Assembly: GCA_037952775.1 (NCBI GenBank)
Contig: JBANAY010000003.1
Location: 9,920,001 to 9,984,000 of the forward strand
Source: Clonostachys chloroleuca
Lineage: Eukaryota; Ascomycota; Sordariomycetes; Hypocreales; Bionectriaceae
Direction of reading: 5' to 3'
Length of the DNA: 64,000 nt
Below, piece after piece: positions 37,331 through 48,367 of this stretch (its first letter is position 1; each line of letters begins with the position of its first letter). Made by a program: the position numbers and the translations under genes. A model generated the notes under the pieces. It saw only the letters and a program-made list of their open reading frames with translations. It searched no databases and was not told the origin of the DNA.

Positions 37331-39674
37331 ATGGACAATCCACAACCCACGTTTATCAAATCTCGCATCGGCAACGCGTGTGACGGCTGCAAAAAGAGGA
37401 AGGCAAAATGCGACGGCCAACAACCCTGCAGTTTCTGCGTGCGACGCCGCCGGCCCGAGCTGTGCCACTACTCTCCCCAGAAGAAACCGCAACGCAGGCG
37501 ACGACAACCGCTTCAAGCCGGTGCGGATGGTGATGGTGCCCATGCAGCGGATGATGCCCTGCGAGTTACCGCACAGCCAGCAGCTTCGGCGCATCGCAAC
37601 CTACAGCTGCAGTCCCCTCTCCCATCCGTGCCGGTGCGGGAAGGTTCTACTATCGCACGGAGTAGCAGCCATGGCGGTGTTTCCAATACGGCAGAGCCTC
37701 CTCCCTCTCTCCCTCCTTCCCGTGCGGCCTCAACGCGGCCGTCAACTACCCAGGCGGTCATGGACGGTCCCGTTGACGATGCAGACGGTGACACCGAGGT
37801 TCCCAGGGAAGCCCGTCTCCTGTGTGACGCCGAGGGAAAGCTCATCTTTATCGGTGACTGTGCGCCCTTGTCCTTCTTCCAGTCGGTTCGGCAGCTAGTG
37901 ACGAACCGCGTCGGGCCAAATGCCTTTGCCCCTGAGACGAGCCGGTACTCCGTCTTGGAAAACGCCCCAGCGGCGGCCACGGCTGGTCTCTTGTCCGCTC
38001 GGAATCTTGCCCCAGATGTCCGGCCGATCCATATTGCCGCCGCCGTGTCGAACTATATCACGGCGACCAGGGGCCTGGTTGACTTGTTCGACGAGGCCAG
38101 GTTAGTCGAAGACCTGCTCCTGTGGGCCAATATCGAGCAGAAGCCACACAATCTGACGTCGATCATAAACTACCTCGTCCTTGCCATCGGTCGCCTAAAA
38201 CACGACCAACAATCCGCCCAAGTATACTTTGAATATGCTCGTGATGAGGCTTGGAAGAGCTTGAACGGTAAACTCGGAGTCGGGACCATCCAGGCCTTCA
38301 TCCTCATCACCGTGTATATGCTGTGTTCATGCCAGATAAACAGCGCCTTTCTGGTGTTCGGTGTTGCCGTGAGGGCGGCACACTCTATCGGCGTCCACCG
38401 CACGGAGGTAAATGCTCGCTTTGGACCAGAGATTCATCGCCAAAGAGACAGATTGTGGAAGAGCCTGCGGGTCGTAGACTTGTTCTTGAGCGCATCCATG
38501 GGCCGGCCTCCGTCCACATCTGATGTCGACTGCACAGTGCCTTACAAATCCTTGGACCAAGACGGCAATGAAAATTTTGACCTGCTCAATGCCTCTGTCC
38601 AGATTCTTCTCATCCTTGAATGCATCGTCCTCGAAATCTACTCGCGCAAGAAGATATCGCTGCAGCTGACCGAAGGGATCTCTCTCCAACTCCGTGACTG
38701 GTCCTCCAAATGGCTTCAACAACTCAAGAATGTGATTGCAAACATGAACGAACCGAACAGCCAGGCTGACGTTGTTGGCGCATGCCAGGTGCTTTCTTCA
38801 TACTACTACGCTGTTATGCTAGTGTCCCGCCCGTTCCTCATGTATGAGCTTGTGAGGCGGCTGTCGGACAATCCGTCATCACACGGTACAATGTCGTCAA
38901 GCACTCTAATCTCTGGCAAGTCAAAGCTCGCAGACGCATGCATCGACGCCGCCAGTCTCATGGTAGACCCCGTCCTCGAATTGATTGACCATCAAGTCCT
39001 CAATGGTCCCGTGCCGCTTTTGGTGTAAGAAGACGTCCAGACTAACACCGCCACCCCGGACTGATAGATGGAACTTGACTGACGCCACATGCAATAGCTC
39101 ATGGCTCTTCGCCTCCTCACTCGTTCTAGGCGTGGGCCTACTGGGTGGCTTCGGGCGAATCCTCGAGAAGTACACACGAATGTCCATCAGAGCCCTCGAC
39201 CACTTCTCCCAGTTCGACACCCACGCCACCCAGTACTCGCTTATTGCCCAATCACTTCTCACGACCGCACTAGAGCACCTCGAGAAGCGCGAGCTGCAAG
39301 AGAGACTTCGCCGCACAGAAAGCTCAAGCCAGCTCTTCGGACTAATGCCACACGACAACCCCAGCCCGACCGGTCGATCTCCCATGCGAACTACTACTAT
39401 GTACTCGTCCTCTCAGGTGGCGACTCCGATTCCCAGGCCTCGCGAGTCGGTTGATCGGCCCTACTCGCAGCAGACATCCATGCAGGCAGTTCCTTCTCCT
39501 TCCCCCCGCTTTGGAAACCTCGACTCTGCCTTCATGGGCCTAGACTCGCTAATGCCAACACCAGACGGAACGTTCTGGATGTCATATCTCCAGGATAATG
39601 ACCAAGGATCTGCACTAAATCTGTTTCCATTACTTGATGCTGGGGGTGGGATCGATCTCGCGCATCATCTCTAG
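37331..39674 (+). CDS. Zn2Cys6 transcription factor
   Basis: Two exons (37331-39025 and 39068-39674, gtaaga/ctgatag) encode about 765 residues. The zinc cluster sits close to the N-terminus: CDGCKKRKAKCDGQQPCSFC, then RRRRPELC, which gives the last loop eight residues between cysteines. A basic stretch (PQRRRR) and a long low-complexity linker follow, then the fungal_trans domain with GRLKHDQQSAQVYFEYARDE, FLVFGVAVRAAHSIGVHR, and LWKSLRVVDLFLSASMGRP. The C-terminal tail is Ser/Pro-rich and ends with an acidic/hydrophobic region that could activate transcription. It lies next to the Tyr-repeat/UstYa pair and could be its regulator, but that is inferred from position only. Confidence 0.88.
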
Positions 39675-40506
39675 TCCTCCCATCTGCGATGATTCAACAC
39701 TTCTTACTTACGAATATCTCAACATACCTAAAAGCATTCTGGTATTGTACATTTCGTCAATACATAGAACCTAGACATGCCGCCTCACACTATCATTTCA
39801 CAATACTTAATGCCATTACGACATCAACTTGGACGTGTTCTTGCTTTCTTAGCATCACCATTTGTTTCGCTCTCGCAGCAAACACTACAAATCCAACGCA
39901 TCAATGAAGGGGACTAGACTCATGAACTATGACGACCACACCTTCTGCCAAGACTCCGTTTCCGGCAAAATCATTCACAAGGTGTTTCCAGCTGAAACAT
40001 CGCTCCATCCTAGACGATCAATAGCACCGTTGGCGTGAAGTTATCTCCCCCAGCCCTACACCAACGGTCTGCCCGCCGGGAAGCCGGAAATAGTTGGCAT
40101 CCAAGCCGTGTCCTCTCAAGGGATTCATGACGTAGCTGGCGGCCGCGGCCCTTCTTCTTTGGAAAGATTTATACTATGGTTGGGAATTAAGGCCCAGTCC
40201 TAAGCGCACTACGTGTAGGTGATGGATGCCAGCTGGCTAACTGCCTCCAATTCAGACATAGCTTCTTGATAGGTCTTGGCTCACATCATCAACCACACCT
40301 CAGTCAGGCACTATTGTCTCTCGCCCATAATCGGGTTGGGGTGGACTTGTCAATTCACCTCAGTCACAGACACGAATGTACTGGTCGGGGACAAAAGAAA
40401 TTATTGATTAATTAAACTAAACCACAACCTCAGTCCTGCATCACCTCCCCAGGAGCCCTCTCCCGCTCCCTACCCCATCTCCTTCGCACGTAACCCGTGA
40501 AGCAGC
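39675..40506. other. Intergenic region between convergent genes, 0.83 kb
   Basis: 3' ends of the Zn2Cys6 gene (+) and the Tyr-repeat gene (-). Nothing else recognised. Confidence 0.4.
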
Positions 40507-40896
40507 TTAGTACTTGCCATAGCTGCCGTACTTTCCATAGTTTCCGTAGTCCCCATAGGTGGTCGGCTTGCCAGTGTCCTTGTAGTCGCCGTAGCTGGCA
40601 TAGGTAGGGGGCCCGTTGGGCTTGACGTCGTTGTATTTGCCATAGCTGCCGTATCCTCCCTCTGGGGGCTGCTTGTAGTCGCCGTAGCTGCCGTACTTGC
40701 CAACCCCGGTGCCCTTGTAGTCGCCGTAGTCGCCGTACTTGCCCACACCTGTGTTCTTGTAGTCCCCGTAGTCGCCATATTCGCCCGGGTTGGCCTCTGC
40801 AACTGGGGCTGGGTTGGCCTCGGGCTCGGCCTCTGGGACAGGGGCGGCGAGGAGGACGGGGACGAGCCCGAGGGCGGCGAGGATGGTGAGCTTCAT
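40507..40896 (-). CDS. Small secreted Tyr/Gly-repeat protein, candidate RiPP-like precursor
   Basis: 129 residues, no introns. ATG at 40896 opens a clear signal peptide (MKLTILAALGLVPVLLAAP), then a Pro/Glu/Ala pro-region (PVPEAEPEANPAPVAEANPG). The remaining 90 residues are about six tandem imperfect repeats of the type Y-G-[DS]-Y-G-[DKN]-Y-K separated by spacers such as NTGVGK, GTGVGK, or DTGKPTT; the last units shrink to YGKYGSYGKY. An in-frame ATG at 41007 would bury the signal peptide, so it is rejected. Signal peptide, acidic pro-region and Tyr-bearing repeats are the plan of fungal Kex2-processed repeat proteins and of dikaritin RiPP precursors, and a UstYa-family gene starts 1.06 kb away, divergently. 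Against this, no dibasic KR or RR site lies between repeats, only single Lys. A structural cell-wall protein is the alternative. Confidence 0.72.
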   Translation of the reverse strand: MKLTILAALGLVPVLLAAPVPEAEPEANPAPVAEANPGEYGDYGDYKNTGVGKYGDYGDYKGTGVGKYGSYGDYKQPPEGGYGSYGKYNDVKPNGPPTYASYGDYKDTGKPTTYGDYGNYGKYGSYGKY

Positions 40897-41951
40897 GTTG
40901 GAAGCGTATCGAGGTAATGAGGATTTGTGATTGATATAGCGAGCAAGCTGGGTCTCAACCGTCAAGTCTCTTAGAGTTGATGGTATATGATCATCATGGA
41001 GAGGCACCTGGGGAGCGTAGGGCCTTTAATGCTCTGTCCTGACAGCCCAGAAATCAGAGGCTGATGCTGGAATTCTCGGCACATGATGTTGAGTGCTCAA
41101 ACATATTCTCCACCCGCGATCGCCAACTTGATCGAGGATAACCTCATCGGCGACCACGACTCGTGCTTGAGGGGAATGCCGTAGGGCAGTCGCCTTACTG
41201 CAACGAGCCCTAGTGAATCACGGAATCGAAGGCGAGGTCTGGTCAAGGTTCAGATAGTCGAGAATTTAACTCGACCTGGCTCCTGCTGCGCGGAATGTGA
41301 CCGGGGTCGTGATCCCCAAGGGTCTTTTTGTCCTACATCCATGCCCACGATGATGTCTAGTATCATACAAGCCATGCTAACTCGCCTCAATAGGCACGCA
41401 CGCCCGGAAACGGTGTAGCATGCAGATACTAGCCGCTGGCCGATGAATGTGTGTGTGCCGGGAAAAGAGATACGAGAATGCGGGGGACATGTCTGTGAAT
41501 GGGAGCTTTGATAGGCGGCCGAGTGATGACCTACTATAGCATGCGGGACGGCATTCCAGTCAAACTCAATTTCTGTATGGGGGGAAGACCAAGTGGGCGA
41601 TGACCGGTGAGATCTTCCACGTTGATTGCTCCCCGATTGGTCTGGTCTCAAGCTATCGAGGGCCAGCTGGCTTGTTGGTGCTGCGGGTTAGTGAACCTTC
41701 TTCTGCATATGAGAGATGAGATGCTGGTCTGTGATGCAACGTGATGATACCAGGCCCCGGTGAGGAGGCAGGATGCCTGGCAAGCAGCCCGGAGGCCGTG
41801 GAAAGCAAAACCACGCTGCGGCCATTGATCAGGTCGGGGGCTCACTCGCATCTCCCGTTTCACATCTGCCCTCTGTCGCCTCTTCTCCTCACTTATTTCC
41901 CTCCATTCCTTACATCGCTCCAGCTCGCGGTAGGTTTACCTCATCACCATA
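40897..41951. promoter_or_regulatory. Divergent intergenic region between Tyr-repeat gene and UstYa-family gene
   Basis: 1.06 kb without a gene. As the two genes are transcribed away from each other it can serve as a shared promoter region. The right 80 bases are pyrimidine-rich and lead into the UstYa ATG (caccataATG). Confidence 0.5.
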
Positions 41952-42507
41952 ATGGCTAAGGAAGAACACCATCCGCTCGTTGAGGGTCAGGATGTTGATT
42001 CAGACGAGTACGACGATGGCCCAGAGTCGTCGCGGAGTCGGGCAGCATGGTCTTCCAGACAGCAGACTCGCTCTGGGCCATGGCTATCGTCTCCGGTCTT
42101 CCGCATGGTCGCCGTGGCCACAATCCTCGTCCTCCTCATCGTCGTGTCGGCGTTGATTGGGCTGCAGTTCCTCTCCTTCTCCCAACAACAGGCTTTACCT
42201 CCAGCAGGCCCAGAGTGCGCGGCACGCACGTCCATGTGGTGTAGGCATCTCCATCTCCTCTCATCTCAGACCAAAAGACACTAGATGAACACGTACCTCA
42301 GTGGCTCTGTTACCTCAATGAAAGGGAAGAAGAATGATAGTTAACATCTTTGATCAATGCAGCTCCGGTTCTACGCGATATCCCGATGAAATACGCTCCG
42401 GTAGACTTCAACGGTTCATTCATGCACGAGAATATCTACCGCCAAGTCGGGTCCCCAGAAGTGGACGCCGCGTGGGAGGCGCTCGGCGTCGACTGTAGGT
42501 TCCTCAC

Positions 42508-42543
<36 letters not shown>

Positions 42544-43273
42544 ATCAAAACAGCACTCGTTTGACTCCCATGAACAGATCGAGCAGGTGCCATTTCCTAC
42601 GAGGATGGGCTCGCCAGCGGCCTAGACGAATCATATGCGCAAAGATCGCCGCAATACGGAGGCGGGTTCATCGTCAATGTCGAGGGCATGCATCACCTCC
42701 ACTGCCTGGTAAGAGAACACTGGTGGTGCGTACTTCACATGGTCGATACTGACTGCCATGTAACCCAGAACCTAGTCCGGAAAGCCCTGTACTTCAATTA
42801 CGATCACTACAGGGAGCTGGGCCACCATGCATTCAAGAACGACGAGTACATTCTGCGCCTGCATGTCAGTAAGTATCAACTTTCACAAGCTTACTCCTCG
42901 ACCACCATGCGACTGCAATCACCCTCGTATGTCACTCAACAGTTCCCATGATAACTGACCTTTACAAGCGCACTGCCTGGATACCATCCGCCAGGTGCTT
43001 ATGTGCAACGTCGACACCGGCGTCCTCGGCCAGGTCTGGGTTGACCCCGAGAAGCCCAACGCCTTCCCGGACTTCAACACCAGGCACATGTGCAAGGATT
43101 ACGATGCCGTTCGCCGCTGGGCCAAGGATCTGCAGGTATTTCTTGCTCTCTGGGAATCATGTGATGACATCCATCCACTTACTGACTGGTCCCAGGCCCC
43201 TCCTTTGGAAGACGTGCCGGGGGATTTCCTCGCTCCGCCCATCTACGGTGGTGTCATGCCCAACACACCTTAG
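41952..43273 (+). CDS. UstYa-family (DUF3328) protein
   Basis: Six exons: 41952-42240, 42363-42494, 42578-42708, 42769-42868, 42969-43135, and 43196-43273, all GT-AG and in frame, about 300 residues. The layout is that of the family: an acidic cytoplasmic start, one TM helix (MVAVATILVLLIVVSALIGL), the WEALGVDYR segment, then the two HxxHC-type signatures, EGMHHLHCLNLVRKALYFNY and THCLDTIRQVLMC, and a final WAKDLQAPPLEDVP. In ustiloxin and related pathways UstYa proteins carry out oxidative cyclisation of Tyr-containing core peptides; in cyclochlorotine they hydroxylate or chlorinate. Both His/Cys signatures are intact. The second intron carries a (CT)n microsatellite. Next to a Tyr-rich secreted repeat protein, a role as modifying enzyme is a reasonable inference. 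Confidence 0.85.
42510..42539. repeat. (CT)n microsatellite in intron 2 of the UstYa-family gene
   Basis: Fifteen uninterrupted CT units between the gtaggt donor (42495) and the acceptor at 42577; it also serves as an extended polypyrimidine tract. Confidence 0.95.
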
Positions 43274-43579
43274 CACACAGCCATTATTAACATGCAATCA
43301 CGCTTCATTCGAGGTGGCTGCTACGTTGTAATATTTATACTGGGTAGGGCATGATGCATATTTGTTTATAGTCGATTATATAGCAGTCGCAGGAGGCGAA
43401 TAATTATCATCAACAAGGATAGACAGAAACAGTCGAATAATAGGATAATTCAATACAATATCATATCTTGAATTTATTTTATTTCATTCAGTTCATGTCA
43501 TACGTGCTACAAGCCAGGTAAACCCCCCTCATCCCATACCAAGCACATCACAGTCGTCATTTTACATCCAACCCCCGTC
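43274..43579. other. Intergenic region between convergent genes, 0.3 kb
   Basis: 3' ends of the UstYa-family gene and kynureninase; AT-rich, nothing else recognised. Confidence 0.4.
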
Positions 43580-45149
43580 TCATTGCTCCTTTTTCAGCCC
43601 GAGCGCGCCTCTCAGGACCTGCATGAATTTCCAGACATCCTCGAACCGCGAGTACAGCGGGACCGGCGCCACCCTGATCACGTCGGGCTTCCGCTTATCA
43701 CACACGGCGCCGTTCTCCTCGAGCGCGACAATGACGCTGTCCAGCAGTCCCTCGGCCAGCAGCACGCTCAGCTGCGTGCCCCTCTGCGCCGGGTCGCGCG
43801 GCGTGAGTATCTTGAAGAGCTCCTTGCCCGACTCGGCGTTCATCTCGTCGAGCAGGTACTCGGCGTACGCCGTGAGCACGAGCGCCTTGCTGCGCAGGTC
43901 CCGCATCGTCGTCTTGCCGAACACGGACAGCGCGCCGGACAGCGAGGCCAGGTCGATGGCGGAGGGGTTGGACACCTGGTACCCGCCCGCGCCGGCCGTG
44001 GGCACGAACCTGTTGTCCATGTTGAAGCGCACGCTCTTGTCGCCGCCGTACCACCCCGTCAGGCGGGGGCGGTACGAGGGGCGGCCTCCCTCGGAGTTGC
44101 CCTCGGGCCACTCGACGCCGCCGAAGCGCTCGTGGACGAAGGCGCCCGCGATGGAGCCCGGGCCGGCGTTAATGTACTTGTAGGTGCACCAGCAGGCGAA
44201 GTCGACGTCCCAGTCGTGCAGCCTCAGCTCGACGTTGCCGGCGGCGTGGGCGAGGTCCCAGCCGACGACGATGCCCTTGGAGTGAGCGTGGGCCGTGATG
44301 CGGGGGATGTCGAAGTACTGCCCCGAGTAGTACTGGATCCCCGGGAGGAGGAGGAGAGCGGTCTCGTCGGCGTGCTCGTCGATGGTGGCGATGATCTTCT
44401 CGGTGGGGATGAGGAAGTTCTTGTCTGGCTCGATCTTGACCATGCTCTTCTCCGGGCTCAGGCCGTGCCAGGTGATCTGGCTCTCGATGGCGTAGTAGTC
44501 GCTGGGGAAGGGCCGCCACTCGAGGATGATCTTGTGGCGCTTCTCGGTGGGCTTGTAGAAGCTGGCCATCATGAAGTGCAGGTTGGCCGTGAGCGTGTTC
44601 ATGATGACAATCTCGTAAGGGGAGCTACCGACGATGTCGGCCGACTTCTTGGCACAGTCGGCGGCCATGTCCTGCCAATTCGTCAAGGGCGAGTTCCCCA
44701 GGTCGGTGAAGTGGCCACCGACGCCGATGGAGGCCCATGTCTCGAGCTGGGCATTGATGTACTCGCGGACAGCTTTGGGCTGGGCGCCCAGCGAGTTACC
44801 CACAAAGTAGATGCCTTGCTCTGAGCCATCACTGGATGAAGCTCCATTTGTGGATGACCCATTGCTTGTGCCATTTTGAGTTTTAGAGGGATTGCCTATA
44901 TCATGAGGGAGGTGAGTCAGCTTCACAGGTCAGGCTGATAGCTTGTTGAGGAGAGCACATACCGGGAATGGTTCCGTCCAGAGCCTTCTTCCTCAGAGAC
45001 GCCCTGGTGGGGAGAATGAACTCGTCCCGCAGGTGGCTTAACGAGTCTTGGCTATCGAGGTTCTGGGCAAAGGAGAGGTTGTTGGCGTCGGAAGGGAAGC
45101 CAGCAGGCTTGCCGTTGCGAAGACGATCAACGAAGGATGACAGCTCCAT
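43580..45149 (-). CDS. BNA5: Kynureninase
   Basis: PLP enzyme that cleaves kynurenine or 3-hydroxykynurenine to (hydroxy)anthranilate and alanine in the tryptophan-to-NAD pathway. Exon 1 (from ATG 45149) is spliced through gtatgt/gatatag into exon 2 (to 43580), phase 1, giving about 485 residues. Family segments: [80 protein letters not shown], and the PLP-lysine region [20 protein letters not shown] with [10 protein letters not shown] and [12 protein letters not shown] lie near the C-terminus. A Ser/Asn/Gly-rich insert follows the splice junction and is not part of the fold. A TTG-initiated extension to 45221 is not used. The gene is divergent from IDO. Confidence 0.95.
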
Positions 45150-46180
45150 GACGAAGTCCGGGGTCAGAGACGGAAGATGATGAGCTATCTCACCAGGGTG
45201 GAAGGCGTGATCCGTGAGCAAATTGTCGTACGATTTGAGCTGTCGTAGCGAGGATATAGAATCGAAAATGATGGTTTGTACCCTCAGGGACTCTCAAGAG
45301 CGTCGCAGTTCACACACTTTATGCACCAGGATCCGACAGCTGGGGGTGGTCGTTTTCTCCGATGCGGGCACAAGCGGCTCCTCGTCAATCTGCGATATCG
45401 CGCAGATCCACCTCTTCTACCGAGAGTCCGGCCGTCACTGATTATGAATGCAAGAGAGTTCACTGGATCCGTTCTTCCGCGCTTCCGTGCTTCCACCATC
45501 TCATCGCTCGCCCCCCACCACTTCCTCGCTTCCTCCAACACGACACTCCTCCCACTGCTGATCTAACCTCATCTTGTACCCTGCATGAGATAGATACTTC
45601 CCTTTGAGATTTCTGCTACCGACGATTCGTAGAGCTGGCACACCAACAAGTGTGAGGGGAGGGATGCGACGGATGTCTCATCAGGACAAATCTACACCAT
45701 GGAGCTCTGTCCAACATGCATGGAAATCCCGTCACGTGTGTACTCCAACCGCTGGGCTTTCATGAACGCATAATGAAGTAGATCATTCAACATAATGTTA
45801 TCCCTGCGCCCGGATCCAGCATCATGGGGTCATCAAATTTTGAAAGTATGCGAACTTTCTGCGCCTTGTGATCCGTAGTGGATCGCGGAAGCGGAAGCCA
45901 AAATGAAGCTTCCGTGAAATGACGATGGCCCACGGGAGAAGCATCCATGGCCATGGGAGACTCGGAAGGGAATCCTCTGAAGACAAACAACTCACTCAAT
46001 TCCTCTTCAATGGATTCTTATAGATATTGCTAGTCTCTGCAACTATCATGCGTCATTGTTTCTCTCATTATCAGCAAGACAAAGCACCATTGGCTAATAT
46101 AGAGGGCCAAAAACCATCAGAGGACCTCACGCAACCAGCCCTACCTTTCAACTCAGCCCAAAGAAAACAAGCTTCCAATC
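45150..46180. promoter_or_regulatory. Shared divergent promoter region of kynureninase and IDO
   Basis: 1.03 kb without coding signals between two tryptophan-catabolic genes transcribed outwards; common regulation (for example by tryptophan or NAD status) is plausible but no operator was identified. Confidence 0.5.
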
Positions 46181-47579
46181 ATGTCGCCGCATGCAGTACC
46201 GTACGAGACTCCTTTCCAGAAGTCCCAGGCAGACCTGCAGGAGTTTCTTGTCACCCGTAATGCCTTCCTTCCAGAGAGCAGCCCCTTGGAAAGACTACCA
46301 GACTCATACTATGAGCCTTGGGAAGCGATCGCCAGGGAGTTACCGAAGCACATTCAACAGGACACCATCCGCAAGGTTGTGGCCAACCTCCCAGTCCTCT
46401 CCACAGACAGATTACAGTCGGTAGAAGAATGGCGACGAGCCTATGTCATCCTGGCCTTTATGACCCATGCCCATATCTGGGGAGGCGACAAACCAGCAGA
46501 GGTACGTAGTAGCTCCATTCAGACGGTGCAGTCTGACTAGATGTCTCGTCAATCCTGAACATTCGGCAGTTGCTAACAGTGGTCTTGCAGATCATCCCCC
46601 CCAAATCTCCATACCCTTCCTCAAAGTGTCCTCGCACCTCGAACTCCCACCCGTTCTCAGCTATGCCGCAGCCAACCTGTGGAACTTTTCATGCTCGGGG
46701 CAAGACTTCACAGATCTGGAATCGCTCAAGACGCTCGTCTCCTTCACAGGCTCCAAGTCGGAGGACTGGTTCCTCCTCATCAGCGTGGCCATGGAGGCCA
46801 GCGGGGCCGGACTCATCGACACGATGCTCGAGGCGCTCAACGCCATCAAGACGAGAGACTACGATATCATCATCGACGCCCTCGGGGAGTTAGCCCGGCG
46901 CATCAAAGAGGTCGGCACCCTCCTGGAGAGGATGTACGAGCACTGCGACCCCATGGTCTTCTACCATCATATCCGCCCCTTCCTGGCCGGCAGCAAGAAC
47001 ATGGCCGACTCGGGCCTGCCCAAGGGCGTCTTCTTCGACGAGGGCGACGGGCAGGGCGAGTGGCGCCAGCTCCGCGGGGGTAGCAACGGGCAGAGCTCGC
47101 TCATCCAGTTCTTCGACGTCGTGCTGGGCGTCGACCACAAGGGGGATGGCGGTGTCCCGCCCCCACCAGGGGAGAAGACGTTCCACCAGCAGGTCCGAGA
47201 CTACATGCCGGGCCCTCATGCACGGTTCCTCGTGCATGTGGAGCGGTTGGGCAGCATCCGCGAGCTCGCGCTGGCAGCGGCGGCGCCAGCGAACATCGGA
47301 GAGAGAGGGGAACAGCAGGAGAGGCTCAGCGCGGCGTACAGCGCGGCGATCGACGCGCTGACAGACTTCCGCAACAAGCACATCCGCATCGTCACGCGGT
47401 ACATCATCCTGCCGTCCAGGCAGAGGTGGAACGGAGGGGGCCGGCAGAACCTGGCGAGCGCCTCGTCGTCCCTCGGCAAGGAGACGGGGCAGCTGACCGG
47501 CACTGGGGGCACGGCGCTGCTCCCCTTTTTGAAACACTCGCGGGACGAGACCGCCAATGCCGTCAGACTGGGGCGGTGA
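46181..47579 (+). CDS. BNA2: Indoleamine 2,3-dioxygenase
   Basis: Heme dioxygenase that converts tryptophan to N-formylkynurenine. Exon 1 starts at 46181 (MSPHAVPYETPF) and runs to WGGDKPAE; exon 2 starts at 46591 and ends at 47579. IDO landmarks: VSSHLELPPVLSYAAANLWN, RPFLAGSKNM, LRGGSNGQSSLIQFFDVVLG, YMPGPHARFLVHVE, and the proximal-heme-ligand segment FRNKHIRIVTRYI. With the obvious donor GAG/gtacgt (46502) exon 2 is out of frame by one base at a C7 run (46596-46602); one more C would give IIPPQISIPFL as in the family. A weaker donor, gtagta at 46506, restores the frame without any change but inserts VHH. I favour a base-call error. Length and residues otherwise look normal. Confidence 0.9.
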
Positions 47580-48367
47580 GGCGGTCGGATGATTCGAGCG
47601 GAGTGCCGGGGTCTGGGGTACGTTTTGCTTGGAGTTGGGAGCGAATCAGGCATGTGATTTAGGGGGCTCGCTGTAAAGGGCGATTTGATAGACGGCTAGC
47701 AAAAGCAAGCACGCGGTCCATCGGGCATTTGCGCATATGGGCTCATATAGAACAGCTAACGAGTTACGACATCATCAAGTATGATACAGGAATTGACTAG
47801 GATTGATTTGATTGTCTCTCTCACCCAGACTCTGTCCCTCACTCACTCTGTCGGCGGTCAGTCTCACTTCTGGCCCGCGGCGGCGCTAGACTCAGAACAC
47901 GATGCAACGGCATGGATAACAATTTCATGGCGATAGTAATAAACGAGTTGAATGGTGAGATGGAGGGAGGCCCTGCGTCGTGTTCTGTTATGGCCCCACC
48001 CCATCTCATGCCTCTCTAATCTCCCGCTTCACTTTTACTCTGAGTGAGTTGGGCTGTGCTTGGCTATGCGCCTTGGATCTCAGGCAGAGATTCAGGAGAC
48101 CCACCGGCCCAAAATTAGAACGAATTGGGCCTCTCGCATTCGCTCCACCCACTCTCACTCACACACAGTCACTGACCGCATCTATTACATGCATCGCAAC
48201 CACCAGAGAGGCATGCATGCAACCCAACTCAGATGGAAACTGCCAACTACTCGAGCTAATCGGTAACGAGAATGCCCCTTCTCACCTCTCTTTCCTGCAA
48301 TTTCCTCCGTCCTGTTTCATCAGAATGTGGATCCCCAGATCTGCAACCTCCAACACGGCCACCCTAC
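47580..48367. other. Intergenic region, 0.8 kb
   Basis: Convergent 3' ends; no gene recognised. Confidence 0.4.

Noticed and set aside
40507..41007. Longer 166-residue version of the Tyr-repeat protein
   Set aside because: The extra 37 residues precede and would bury a clear signal peptide starting at 40896.
43583..44824. 413-codon open frame on the plus strand, antisense to kynureninase
   Set aside because: Composition is Arg/Val/Asp/Gly-rich as expected for the complement of a GC-biased coding exon, and the minus-strand protein is a full kynureninase with its PLP lysine.
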